DNA of 64,000 bases from NCBI RefSeq assembly GCF_038967635.1, contig NZ_CP152413.1:1240001-1304000 (forward strand). The letters are read 5' to 3'. Below are positions 36,169 to 44,811 of the stretch, piece by piece. Positions within the stretch are counted from its first letter, which is position 1; each line of letters opens with the position of its first letter. A model generated the notes under the pieces. It did no database searches. It was given only the letters and a program-made list of their open reading frames with translations, and was not told where the DNA came from. This DNA comes from Bradyrhizobium sp. B124. GTDB lineage: Bacteria > Pseudomonadota > Alphaproteobacteria > Rhizobiales > Xanthobacteraceae. The position numbers were made by a program, and so were the translations under genes.

Positions 36169-37947
36169 GTGATCCATCCGGGGGTCAGTACTGGGGAATC
36201 TCCGCCGAAGAGGCGCGTGCTCGCTATTCTGGCTGCTGATGTCGTCGGGTATGCTCGCCTCACCGAAGTGGCGGAGGAAGCCACTCACGTCCGCCTCCGC
36301 GCGCTTCGCTTTGGCGTGATCAACCCGTGCATCGTCTCCTATCGCGGCAAGATCGTGAAGAATACGGGTGACGGCTATCTCGCCTCGTTCGATTCCTCGC
36401 TTGATGCCGCGCGGTGCGCGGTCGCCTTGCAGCATGAAGTGGCCGCGGTGCAGAGCCGAGAAGGACATGATCGGAAGATACAATTCCGGATGGGTCTGAA
36501 CGTTGCACAGACCATCGTCGAATCGGAGGACATTTTCGGAAAGGGCGTCAACATAGCGGCGAGGCTCGAGCAGTCAGCGCCGGCTGGCGGCGTCATAATT
36601 TCAGATGAGATGTTCCAGGAGATCAAGGACCGGCTCGAGGTAGCTGTCGAAGATCTCGGCTTGCTCCGGCTCAAGCACCTTTCGCGACCCGTCCACGCTT
36701 ACTCTCTCCTGCTGCCGGAGGCCGAGCGATTGCCGCCAAGCCGGGCGAGCCGTCAGGCCAAGGTGCCCTTCATCGCGGTGCTGCCGTTTCGTACGCAAGG
36801 AAGCCCGGAGGACGATTACTTCGGCGATGGGACGGCCGACGAGATCGTTGTGGCGCTTCAGAGCATCCGTGGCCTGTTCGTCATCTCAAGCATGTCCACG
36901 CTTCCCTATCGTACCGGACCGGTCGACAGCCAGAAGGTCGGCCAAGAACTCGGCGTCCGTTACGTCTTGAGCGGCAGCATCCGCCGGGCCGACAAGCAGC
37001 TTCGCATTGGAGTGGAGTTGAAGGACGTCGAAGCCGGCATCGTGCTGTGGGCAGATCACTATGACGGCGATGTCTCCGAGCTATTTGAATTTCAGAGCCG
37101 CATTGCCACGCGCATCGTGTGGAGTATTGCTCCCCAGGTCCGCGAGGCGGAGCTGAAGCGGGCGCTCCGCAAGCGTTCGGACAATCTCAATGCCTATGAG
37201 TTGCTCATGAAGGCGATCGACTTCATGTATCGCATGAATTTCTTCGACTTCGGCCGAGCGGGCGAATTGTTGCAGGCCGCGATCGCTTCGGATCCGAATT
37301 ATGCGACCGCCTATGCCTATGCCGCGCTTTGGCACATTCACAATGTCGCACAAGGCTGGGGCGCCGAGGGCGGCCCCGACGCGGCGGAAAGTGCACGCCT
37401 TGCCGCTGCCGCGGTCGATCGTGCGCCGGCTGACGGCTTCGCGTTGGCCGTTCTTGGGCACACCAAAGCACTTTTATTCAAAGACTATGATGCGGCGCTC
37501 GACCTCTTTGATAGAGCATTGAGCGCGTCGCCCGGAAATGCTATGGCTTGGACGCTTAGCAGCGGCGTGTACGGCTACCTTGAGGAGGGGCAATCGGCGA
37601 TCACGCGCGCTGAACAGGGATTGCGTCTATCGCCGGCCGACACACAGGCATATTTTTACCTGATGTTCCTCGGCCAAGCGCATTACATCAGTGGCAATTT
37701 CGATGAGGCGGTCGTCTGGGCACGCAAGACCGCTGCTTTAAACGGACGGCTATCCGCCAACTTGCGTGTCCTGGCAGCGGCCTATGTTGCGAGTGGCCGA
37801 GGCGCAGAAGCGCGGGCCGTCGCCAAGACTCTTCTTGAGATACAACCTCGATTCCAACTTTCGGCCTACAGTGAGCGGTGCCCATTCAGAGAAGGTCTGC
37901 GGGAGCGCTTCATCGATCATTTGCGGCAGGCGGGTTTGCCAGACTGA
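36169..37947 (+). CDS. class III adenylate/guanylate cyclase with TolB-like domain and TPR repeats
   Basis: 592 residues from a GTG start; GGAG (36157-36160) is 8 bases upstream. The cyclase domain (about 16-185) has both metal aspartates (D24 in LAADVVGYARL, D68 in VKNTGDGYLASF) and the N128/R132 pair in KGVNIAARLE, so it should be active. A TolB-like domain follows (about 198-310, FIAVLPFRTQGSPEDDYFGD and RYVLSGSIRRADKQLRIGVEL in part), then TPR helices to the end (AAIASDPNYATAYAYAALWH; YDAALDLFDRALSASPGNAM). No membrane helix, so it is cytoplasmic. This architecture is common in Bradyrhizobium as a sensor enzyme of unknown input. Two unusual genes follow with gaps of 41 and 42 bases. Confidence 0.9.
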   Translation: MIHPGVSTGESPPKRRVLAILAADVVGYARLTEVAEEATHVRLRALRFGVINPCIVSYRGKIVKNTGDGYLASFDSSLDAARCAVALQHEVAAVQSREGHDRKIQFRMGLNVAQTIVESEDIFGKGVNIAARLEQSAPAGGVIISDEMFQEIKDRLEVAVEDLGLLRLKHLSRPVHAYSLLLPEAERLPPSRASRQAKVPFIAVLPFRTQGSPEDDYFGDGTADEIVVALQSIRGLFVISSMSTLPYRTGPVDSQKVGQELGVRYVLSGSIRRADKQLRIGVELKDVEAGIVLWADHYDGDVSELFEFQSRIATRIVWSIAPQVREAELKRALRKRSDNLNAYELLMKAIDFMYRMNFFDFGRAGELLQAAIASDPNYATAYAYAALWHIHNVAQGWGAEGGPDAAESARLAAAAVDRAPADGFALAVLGHTKALLFKDYDAALDLFDRALSASPGNAMAWTLSSGVYGYLEEGQSAITRAEQGLRLSPADTQAYFYLMFLGQAHYISGNFDEAVVWARKTAALNGRLSANLRVLAAAYVASGRGAEARAVAKTLLEIQPRFQLSAYSERCPFREGLRERFIDHLRQAGLPD

Positions 37948-37988
37948 AGTCGTGGTGCATTTTCATAGCGAACGACAGGAGGTCCGTG

Positions 37989-38813
37989 ATGGGGGGCAAT
38001 TGGTTCGGAAGCGGGTTCGGAGGCAACTGGACAGGCGGCTCGGGTGGCGGCAATGCAACGCCCGTTTATGCCATGCGGGCTGACCGGCCCCTTGCCGAGA
38101 TCGCGATACCACGGGCGTACAACGCGAAGTTCACGGAAGCGGAATGGGATCCGGATTTGCGCGCCACGGCGATCCTGCCCGAATTCCTGGCGCAGCAGAT
38201 CGGAGGCCAGCACTGGCAGGCGGCGGTCGCGCTACCACCCCCCACCTACCCGGTCACGACGCAGATGATCGACGAACTCCTTGTGCTGGCGGTCGCGGAG
38301 CGACCCGAAGCGCTGGGCGAAATCGTGGAGGAAGATCAGAATTTTCAGCTGCGCTGGCTGCAGCTTCTCAACATCAATGCCGCATCCTACCCGCACACGT
38401 TCCTGCTGATGAAGATCATGGCCCGGATCGGCGAGTTCACGATGGTCCAGCTCAAGCTCCAGTATTCGAACATGGCTGGTGCCGCCCCCCCACCCTATTG
38501 GTACCAGCCGCGACCAAACCAGGTCTGCCCGACACTGTATCCGCCGGTCGCGGTCCCGGGGCATCCAGCCTATCCGGCCGGGCATGCGCTCATCGGCACG
38601 CTCACGTCCGCATGCCTTGCCGACCTGCTGCCTCAATACAGCCAGGCATTGAGCGCGTTGGCTGCGCGAGTCGCGATGAACCGGATGATCGCGGGATTGC
38701 ATTATCGCGAGGACATTGATGCAGGCGCCAGGTCAGCGCTCGCCTTGAAACCCTTCCTCACGGCTTGCCCGTTCTATGCCGCCACGTTCGCGCTCGCGCA
38801 GACCGAATGGTAG
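37989..38813 (+). CDS. PAP2 / vanadium-haloperoxidase-like protein
   Basis: 274 residues. A Gly/Asn/Trp-rich N-terminus (MGGNWFGSGFGGNWTGGSGG) precedes a helical domain. Residues 175-244 hold the acid phosphatase/haloperoxidase site in altered form: RP at 175-176 in YQPRPNQVCP, PAGH at 196-199 (VPGHPAYPAGHA) where PSGH is usual, and N231-R232-x5-H238-x3-D242 where S-R is usual. The VPGH-x2-YP-x-GHA context is that of bacterial vanadium-haloperoxidase-like PAP2 proteins. It may be a phosphatase or a haloperoxidase. No signal peptide or clear membrane helix. AGGAGG lies 6 bases before the ATG. Confidence 0.75.
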   Translation: MGGNWFGSGFGGNWTGGSGGGNATPVYAMRADRPLAEIAIPRAYNAKFTEAEWDPDLRATAILPEFLAQQIGGQHWQAAVALPPPTYPVTTQMIDELLVLAVAERPEALGEIVEEDQNFQLRWLQLLNINAASYPHTFLLMKIMARIGEFTMVQLKLQYSNMAGAAPPPYWYQPRPNQVCPTLYPPVAVPGHPAYPAGHALIGTLTSACLADLLPQYSQALSALAARVAMNRMIAGLHYREDIDAGARSALALKPFLTACPFYAATFALAQTEW

Positions 38814-38855
38814 CGAGATCGCGCCCAACCTGAACCACTGGACCGGGAGGGAGCC

Positions 38856-40265
38856 ATGAAGCCCTGGGAAATGCCCACCGGCTATGTACGGGTGCTGGCG
38901 CAGCGCAATCAGCACGACACGCTGGTCCAGGCTGCCAATGACATGTTGGAGGGCCGGAGCCCGGCCGAGCAAATGCGGGTTTACGCCGACGCGAACGCGA
39001 AGCACGACTTTGTCGTCGACACTGAATTCGGCGCTGTGCCGATCTGGGACGGCGCCGATCGCCGACCAGCGATCTCTGTCATCGACAGGGGCAAAAAGGC
39101 GCGCTCGCTCCTCGCGCTCGATAAATCGAGGAAATTCCTGATCCGCGCCTACGTTGCTCCCGCGAGCCTCGCGAAATCGAATTTCAACGATGGCGAGCCG
39201 GTCTGGTCCGACCCGGATCTAAGCAGCAACTATGCCTTACCGCCCGCAAACCAGGCCACAGGCGACACCCACCAGGTTCGGCAGGACCTCGACACGACGA
39301 CGCTGCAGGACAACGGACTTTATGGTGGAGGCGTTGCCGTCGCCATCGTCGATACCGGCATCTGCAGACCGCACCTTGCCAAGCGGCTTGGCTTCAACCC
39401 GGCCCTTGATGTCGGCAATTCCTGGACGCCACCGACCCTGGCGACGACGCCGGGCCTCAATCGCATCGGACATGGCACGATGTGTGCCTATGGCGTGCTC
39501 GCGATTGCCCCGAACGTGGCGCTGCTCGACTATCCGTTGCTGCTTGGGCGACCGGCCGGGGAGCACACCGTCAGCGCAACGATCGGGGAAATGATGCGCG
39601 GCTACTTGGTCCTGATCTGGCGCTGGGCGATCATCGGCTCCATTTCGCAGAGCGCGCTCGTGGTCAACAACAGTTGGGGCATCTTTCATCCGAGCCTCGA
39701 CGAATTTCCGGCCAACGATCCCAGGCGTTACATCGACAATCCCAATCACCCCTTCGCGCTGTACATCTGGTTGCTTACGGCATTCGGAGCCGACGTGGTT
39801 TTCGCCGCCGGCAATTGCGGGAACGGATGCCCGAGTGCTGTGTGTCTGCAGCGGACGGCGGGAATGATCATGGGTGCCAACGCATATGACGACGTGCTGA
39901 CGCTCGCCGGTTGCGATATCCACGATGTGCGCGTCTGTTATTCCTCGCAGGGGCCGGCCATAGCGGGCATGCCTCCGCAGAAGCCGGACATCACCGCCTA
40001 CACGCAGTTTCTCGGCTCGAAGGTGCTACGGGGCCCGCGCGGCTTCGAACCGGACACCGGAACGTCTACATCATGCGCCATCGCCTCCGGGTGCATCGCT
40101 GCGCTGCGAACCCGGCAGCCACCGACGGCGACGGATCCGGCAGCCATGATTGCAGTATTGCAGGCGACGGCGTTGCCTGCGGGTGGCGCCGTGCCCAATT
40201 ACGATTACGGCTATGGCGTCGTTCGGCCGGTGGCGGCGGGGCGGAGCCTCGGCATTATCCCATGA
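38856..40265 (+). CDS. subtilisin-like serine protease (S8), without signal peptide
   Basis: 469 residues. The subtilase triad is complete: D166 in VAVAIVDTGIC, H206 in NRIGHGTMCA, S404 in DTGTSTSCAIASG, with oxyanion Asn320 in FAAGNCGNGC. Insertions between the His and the Asn regions are longer than in subtilisin. About 155 N-terminal residues before the protease domain resemble no family I recognise and may be a propeptide or sensor part; several Cys (170, 210, 323, 326, 330, 353, 361, 407) are unusual for an intracellular enzyme. No signal peptide. Preceded by a strong GGGAGGG ribosome site and 42 bases after the PAP2-like gene. Confidence 0.85.
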   Translation: MKPWEMPTGYVRVLAQRNQHDTLVQAANDMLEGRSPAEQMRVYADANAKHDFVVDTEFGAVPIWDGADRRPAISVIDRGKKARSLLALDKSRKFLIRAYVAPASLAKSNFNDGEPVWSDPDLSSNYALPPANQATGDTHQVRQDLDTTTLQDNGLYGGGVAVAIVDTGICRPHLAKRLGFNPALDVGNSWTPPTLATTPGLNRIGHGTMCAYGVLAIAPNVALLDYPLLLGRPAGEHTVSATIGEMMRGYLVLIWRWAIIGSISQSALVVNNSWGIFHPSLDEFPANDPRRYIDNPNHPFALYIWLLTAFGADVVFAAGNCGNGCPSAVCLQRTAGMIMGANAYDDVLTLAGCDIHDVRVCYSSQGPAIAGMPPQKPDITAYTQFLGSKVLRGPRGFEPDTGTSTSCAIASGCIAALRTRQPPTATDPAAMIAVLQATALPAGGAVPNYDYGYGVVRPVAAGRSLGIIP

Positions 40266-40456
40266 CCCGCAAATGGCCCGCAGAGCCCGCATCAGGCGTC
40301 AATGCTGTTCGCTCATGAAACTTGTCGAGGCCGACGGGCCGAACGTCCGCTCATGGTCACTTCCGCACCCATGCGCTGCAGCAACTGCAATGACATTTCC
40401 GAACAAGCCCAGCCCGGTCGGCGCTAACCTCCGCCGGGCAGCGGAGGGTTACTCTT

Positions 40457-40846
40457 TTGTCAGCGGCGACGGCGCATCGCGATATGACCGGGAGGGTTAG
40501 CAGGAAAATCGCCATTGCGGCCGGGCTTGCTCTAAGTCAGGCCGCGGTAGCAGCACCGCCCGATAGCCCAAATCCCGCGCTTGCCCCATGGTTTGAGAGC
40601 CTGAAGCAACCAGGCACCGGTGCATCGTGCTGCTCGATTGCAGATTGCCGGACTGTTGAGTTCCGACAGGACCGAGACGGCTACGAAGTACTAATCGATG
40701 GTCGCTGGAAGTTGTCGGCGCCATTTTGGCTGCGGGTCCCGCCAAACAGGATCATCGACAGAACCGACAACCCGACGAACCGCGCCGTGGTCTGTTTCAC
40801 GCCTGAGGCGGGCGTTCTCTGTTTCGTGCGTCCGGCCGAAAGCTAG
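40457..40846 (+). CDS. small exported protein, unknown function
   Basis: 129 residues. A signal peptide ends near AAVAAPPD. The mature part has the Cys-rich pattern PALAPWFESLKQPGTGASCC, SIADCRTVEFRQDRDGYEVL, RTDNPTNRAVVCFTPEAGVL then CFVRPAES, a family common in Bradyrhizobium with no known role. Start choice: TTG at 40457 has a perfect GGAGGG (40443-40448) 8 bases upstream, while the first ATG at 40484 has none, so TTG is preferred. The 190 bases between the protease gene and this one hold nothing else supported. Confidence 0.7.
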   Translation: MSAATAHRDMTGRVSRKIAIAAGLALSQAAVAAPPDSPNPALAPWFESLKQPGTGASCCSIADCRTVEFRQDRDGYEVLIDGRWKLSAPFWLRVPPNRIIDRTDNPTNRAVVCFTPEAGVLCFVRPAES

Positions 40847-41035
40847 TCCATGCCGCTGCGGCTTGATCTTAGTTCCTCAGCGGCAGGCTTCGAGGGGTGA
40901 CAAAGGTCGTACCAACGAACACCGCGACCGCCTGAGATAACCCCTCATGCTCCGCGGAACTGCTCGCCGAACATTCCTTGCCGATCCTCGTGGACGCGAA
41001 TTCAACTTGCCGCACACGACGATCGATACTCCCGG

Positions 41036-42340
41036 TTATCTGGCAAAATCCGGCCGCCAGTGGCGCAATTCTCGCGCCGCGTAGGTGACTGTGCCGATCG
41101 TCGTGTAGGACGCTGCTTCCAGCATCATGTTGCGCGCGAGCTTGAGGGCCCGTGCCTCGCAGATCGCGCGCTGCTTCGCGTCCGCGATCCACTCGAAATC
41201 GATGTTGTGCGCAAGGCCAAGGATGCGCCGGATAGTCTTGGCCGCGGCAAAGCCGACGGTGTCCTGAAACAGCCGCGCCATGTAGCTCTGTCGTTCGGCC
41301 TCCAGCCGCGCGGCCCCCGCCTCACCTGCGAACAGCGACACCGGATAGCCGTCGCCCTTGGCCTCGTTGCGCCACAGCGCGAGGAACTTGCGCGAAAATT
41401 CTGTCCAGACACCCTCGATGGTCTCGAGCAGCCACGCCTCGAACGAGGCGCGCTCGCCCGCCGTGCGCTCATGGCCGGCGGAGGCCAGGTAGGCCATCAG
41501 GAGGTTGCCGATGACGGCGCCGATGTCGAAGCCCATCGGGCCGTAGAAGGCGAATTCGGGATCGATCACCTTGGTCTCGGTTTCGGTGACCATGATCGAG
41601 CCGGTGTGCAGGTCGCCGTGGAGCAGCGCCTCGGGGCTCGCCATGAACTTCAGCTTGAGCCTGGAGATCGCGACATGGAGGTCGAGATCCTCGCGGAACG
41701 CCGTCGCCGTTGCGTCGAGATACGGTGCGGTCCAGCGGTTCTGCTCGGCGATGCGATAGGGGTCGGTGAAGATCAAATCCTCGGTGATCTTGCAGAGCGC
41801 GTGATTGCCGGCGAAATCGGCGATCCCCTGCTTCTTCTCCGCGGCCGACAGCGCCAAATCGGATGTGAAGAACAGCGTCTGCGCCAGGAAGGTCGAGATA
41901 TCCTCGACAAAGCGCGGATAGCGCGTGGCGCCGATCAGCCCTTTGCGCATGATGATGTGGGGCTCGAGCAGCTCCATCGCGGTGAGCGCGAGCGGCGCGT
42001 CATGATGCAGCACTGCCGGCACGAGTTTTGGCGCCAGCCGCGCCTGATGCACCAGCGCCAGATGTTCATAATGCGCCCGCGACAGCGGCAGCGGCCAGCT
42101 TTCGCCGACCAGCCGCACATAGGGCAGTGCCTGCTTGACGGCGATGCCGCCGCTGGTGCCCTTGACGATGAAGACGAGGTTGAGATTACCGTCACCGACC
42201 TCGCTGATCGACCAGTCGGCCGGCGCTCCGCCAAGCTGCGTGACGATGGCGGGAAGGCTCGCTAGATAATCCCGCAGATCGGCTTCCCGCAGGATTCGAT
42301 AGGCGCTCTGCCCGGAGCCTGGTTGGGCCCGCAGGTTCAT
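41036..42340 (-). CDS. mtnK: S-methyl-5-thioribose kinase
   Basis: Phosphorylates methylthioribose in the methionine salvage pathway. 434 residues from MNLRAQPGSGQSAYRILREA. Kinase fold with N-lobe GDGNLNLVFIVKGTSGGIAVK (in part), the catalytic loop ALLHGDLHTGSIM and metal Asp in KVIDPEFAFYGP, as in choline-kinase-like MTR kinases. A GGAGG ribosome site lies about 8 bases before the ATG; the longer frame upstream is rejected. The partner mtnA is not adjacent. 71 bases downstream of the DUF1467 gene on the same strand. Confidence 0.9.
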   Translation of the reverse strand: MNLRAQPGSGQSAYRILREADLRDYLASLPAIVTQLGGAPADWSISEVGDGNLNLVFIVKGTSGGIAVKQALPYVRLVGESWPLPLSRAHYEHLALVHQARLAPKLVPAVLHHDAPLALTAMELLEPHIIMRKGLIGATRYPRFVEDISTFLAQTLFFTSDLALSAAEKKQGIADFAGNHALCKITEDLIFTDPYRIAEQNRWTAPYLDATATAFREDLDLHVAISRLKLKFMASPEALLHGDLHTGSIMVTETETKVIDPEFAFYGPMGFDIGAVIGNLLMAYLASAGHERTAGERASFEAWLLETIEGVWTEFSRKFLALWRNEAKGDGYPVSLFAGEAGAARLEAERQSYMARLFQDTVGFAAAKTIRRILGLAHNIDFEWIADAKQRAICEARALKLARNMMLEAASYTTIGTVTYAARELRHWRPDFAR

Positions 42341-42411
42341 CTTGGTCGCCTCCTCCGCATCGCCGGGGTGAGGTTGATCCTCACTCCATCGGCACCAGAT
42401 CCTGGTCGGTT

Positions 42412-42687
42412 TTAGAACGGCATCCCCATCAGCTTCGACAGCCGCTCGATCGAGAGATAGCCGGCATAATAGGCCCACATGCCGATCGCAAAGATCACGG
42501 CCGAGATCAGCGTGGTCCACAGCAGCTTGCGGCCCATTCGCGCCATGATCGGCGCGCCGGGATCGGTGCCGGGTGCGCCAACGCCGTCCTCATGCTGGCT
42601 GCGTATGCCGAACGGCAGCGTCAGGAACAGCACGAGCCACCAAAGGACGAAGTAGATCGCAAGCCCGGTGGTGATCTGGTACGCCAT
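42412..42687 (-). CDS. DUF1467 small membrane protein
   Basis: 91 residues with two membrane helices (YFVLWWLVLFLTLPFG and LWTTLISAVIFAIGMWAYY) joined by a polar loop rich in Gly/Pro (GVGAPGTDPGAPIMARMG). The 'RSQHEDG...APGTDPGAP' loop is the DUF1467 signature. Function unknown; the gene follows mce and RNase J in most alphaproteobacteria, as here with 6 bases between. Confidence 0.9.
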   Translation of the reverse strand: MAYQITTGLAIYFVLWWLVLFLTLPFGIRSQHEDGVGAPGTDPGAPIMARMGRKLLWTTLISAVIFAIGMWAYYAGYLSIERLSKLMGMPF

Positions 42688-42693
42688 GTGGGC

Positions 42694-43098
42694 TCAGGCC
42701 TGCTCGATCTCGACCAAAGCGCCGGAAAAGTCCTTGGGGTGGAAGAACAGCACCGGCTTGCCGTGCGCGCCGATCTTCGGCTGGCCGTCGCCCAGCACCC
42801 GCGCGCCCTCGGCGATCATGCGGTCGCGGGCCGCGATGATGTCGGGCACGTCGTAGCAGACATGGTGGATGCCGCCATCGGCGTTACGCTCGACGAACTT
42901 CGCGATCGGCGAGGCCTCGCCGAGCGGCTCGATGAACTCGATCTTGGTGTTGGGCAGCGTCACGAACACGGTGATGACGCCATGCTCCGGCAGCGGTACC
43001 GCGTCGGAAATCTCGGCATTGAAGGCCGTGCCGTAAATCTTGGCGGCCTGCCTGGCGTCCTTGACCGCGATGGCGACGTGATTGAGGCGGCCCAGCAT
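42694..43098 (-). CDS. mce: methylmalonyl-CoA epimerase
   Basis: Interconverts the (S) and (R) forms of methylmalonyl-CoA in propionyl-CoA breakdown. 134 residues of the vicinal-oxygen-chelate fold. Metal ligands: His in GRLNHVAIAV, Gln/Glu positions around FIEPLGEASPIAKFVER, His in GGIHHVCYDVPD, and Glu in GALVEIEQ. Position between RNase J and DUF1467 is conserved in related genomes. Confidence 0.94.
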   Translation of the reverse strand: MLGRLNHVAIAVKDARQAAKIYGTAFNAEISDAVPLPEHGVITVFVTLPNTKIEFIEPLGEASPIAKFVERNADGGIHHVCYDVPDIIAARDRMIAEGARVLGDGQPKIGAHGKPVLFFHPKDFSGALVEIEQA

Positions 43099-43140
43099 AT
43101 CTCTCTCCCTTTGTCGTTGCGCACGCCTTGAAGGCGTGTG

Positions 43141-44811
43141 TCAGACCGTCAGAACGTGCACGACGCAGATCGGCTTCTTGCCCCACTGCTCGTTCAGCGC
43201 GGCCCGCACCGCACGGCGCACCGATTCCCCGAGTGCGTCCGGATCGCGGCGCCGCGGCCGGGGCAGGCCCTCGATCGTCGATACCACGACATCGAACACG
43301 ATGTCGTCGAACAATTCGCCCGCGGCATTTTTCTCCGGCATGCCGACGAGATCAACCTCGGGATCGTCGACCATCTCGCCCTGCGCGGTCATGGCGACGG
43401 CGACGAAGGCGCAGCCGGCGAAACCCATCCGCCGCCGCTCGACCACGGCGCGCGACTTGGAGTCCTCAAGGATGGTTCCGTCCTTGTAGAGCCGCCCCGA
43501 TGGCACTTCGCCGACGATGCCGGGATCGCCGGGCCCGAGCTTGACGAGGTCGCCGTTGCGGCAGGTCAGGACTTTCGGGACACCCGCGGCGCGCGCCAGC
43601 TTGGCGTGCTCGGCGAGATGCAGCGCCTCGCCATGCACAGGGATCAGGAGCTGCGGCCGCACCCAGGAGATCATGTCGCGCAGCTCGTCGCGACGCGGAT
43701 GGCCGGAGACATGCACCAGATGCTCGCGGTCGGTGATGATTTCGACGCCCTGGGTCACCAGCCCGTTGATGATGCCGCCGACCGCCTTCTCGTTGCCGGG
43801 GATGGTGCGGGAGGAGAAGATCACGGTGTCGCCCCTGTTCAGGGTCACCTGCGGATGATCGTTGTTGGCGATCCGCGCCAGCGCGGCGCGGGGCTCGCCC
43901 TGGCTGCCGGTGCACAGCGCCAGCACCTTGTCGGCTGGGAAATGGCCGTAATAGTCGGTGCTGCGGAATTTGTGCGAGCTGTCGAGATAGCCGCATTCGC
44001 GCGCGACCTGCACCACGCGCTCCATGGCGCGACCGACCACGACGACCTCGCGATCGGCGGCGTTCGCGGCGTCCGCCACCGCCCTCACGCGGGCGACATT
44101 GGAGGCGAAGGTGGTGACCGCGACCCGGCCCTTGGCCGCCTTGACCAGCTTCTTGATGGTGGCGGCAACCTCGGTCTCCGAGGGCGAGCGCCCGTCGCGC
44201 ACCGCGTTGGTGGAATCGCCGACCAGCGCCAGCACACCTTCGTCACCAAGCTCGCGCAGCCGCCGCTCGTCGGTCGGCAGGCCGATGATCGGCGTCGGAT
44301 CGATCTTCCAGTCGCCGGTGTGGAGCACGGTGCCGACATCGGTCTTGATCGCCAGCGCGTGCGATTCCGGAATCGAATGCGCGACCGGGATGAACTCGAC
44401 ATTGAACGGGCCGATATCGACCCGCCCGCCCGACGGGATCACCGTGATCGGGATCTTGGGCGGATTGCGCTCGGCGGCGCATTTGGCCTCGAACAGCGCC
44501 GCGCTGAACTGCGTCGCGTAGATCTTGCAGCCGAGCTTCGGCCAGAGATCGATGATCGCGCCGAAATGGTCCTCATGGGCGTGCGTTAGCACGAGGCCCA
44601 TCAGATTGTTGCGCTCTTTCTCGAGGAAGCGCACATCCGGCATGATCAGGTCGATGCCCGGCAGATGCTCCTCGTCGCCGAAGGAGACGCCGAGATCGAC
44701 CGCGAGAAACGAGCGCTGGTGGCGGTTGCCGAGCCCATAGATCGACAAATTCATGCCTATCTCGCCGACGCCGCCGAGCGGTGCAAAGGTAAGCTCGTCA
44801 GGTCGCGCCAT
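43141..44811 (-). CDS. rnj: ribonuclease J
   Basis: Metallo-beta-lactamase-fold RNase with endonuclease and 5'-3' exonuclease activity, used in rRNA and mRNA processing. 556 residues. Zinc motif HAHEDHFGAI, further ligands in VAHSIPESHAL and LHTGDWKIDPT, the beta-CASP domain (VAVTTFASNVARV, LALCTGSQGEPRAAL, FSSRTIPGNE) and the closing ligand in LIPVHGEALHL. A C-terminal domain ends in the window. Its ATG overlaps the birA stop (ATGA). Confidence 0.96.
   Translation of the reverse strand: MARPDELTFAPLGGVGEIGMNLSIYGLGNRHQRSFLAVDLGVSFGDEEHLPGIDLIMPDVRFLEKERNNLMGLVLTHAHEDHFGAIIDLWPKLGCKIYATQFSAALFEAKCAAERNPPKIPITVIPSGGRVDIGPFNVEFIPVAHSIPESHALAIKTDVGTVLHTGDWKIDPTPIIGLPTDERRLRELGDEGVLALVGDSTNAVRDGRSPSETEVAATIKKLVKAAKGRVAVTTFASNVARVRAVADAANAADREVVVVGRAMERVVQVARECGYLDSSHKFRSTDYYGHFPADKVLALCTGSQGEPRAALARIANNDHPQVTLNRGDTVIFSSRTIPGNEKAVGGIINGLVTQGVEIITDREHLVHVSGHPRRDELRDMISWVRPQLLIPVHGEALHLAEHAKLARAAGVPKVLTCRNGDLVKLGPGDPGIVGEVPSGRLYKDGTILEDSKSRAVVERRRMGFAGCAFVAVAMTAQGEMVDDPEVDLVGMPEKNAAGELFDDIVFDVVVSTIEGLPRPRRRDPDALGESVRRAVRAALNEQWGKKPICVVHVLTV

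Noticed and set aside
42341..42411. A riboswitch or SAM-type leader before mtnK
   Set aside because: The gap is only 71 bases and shows no recognisable structure.
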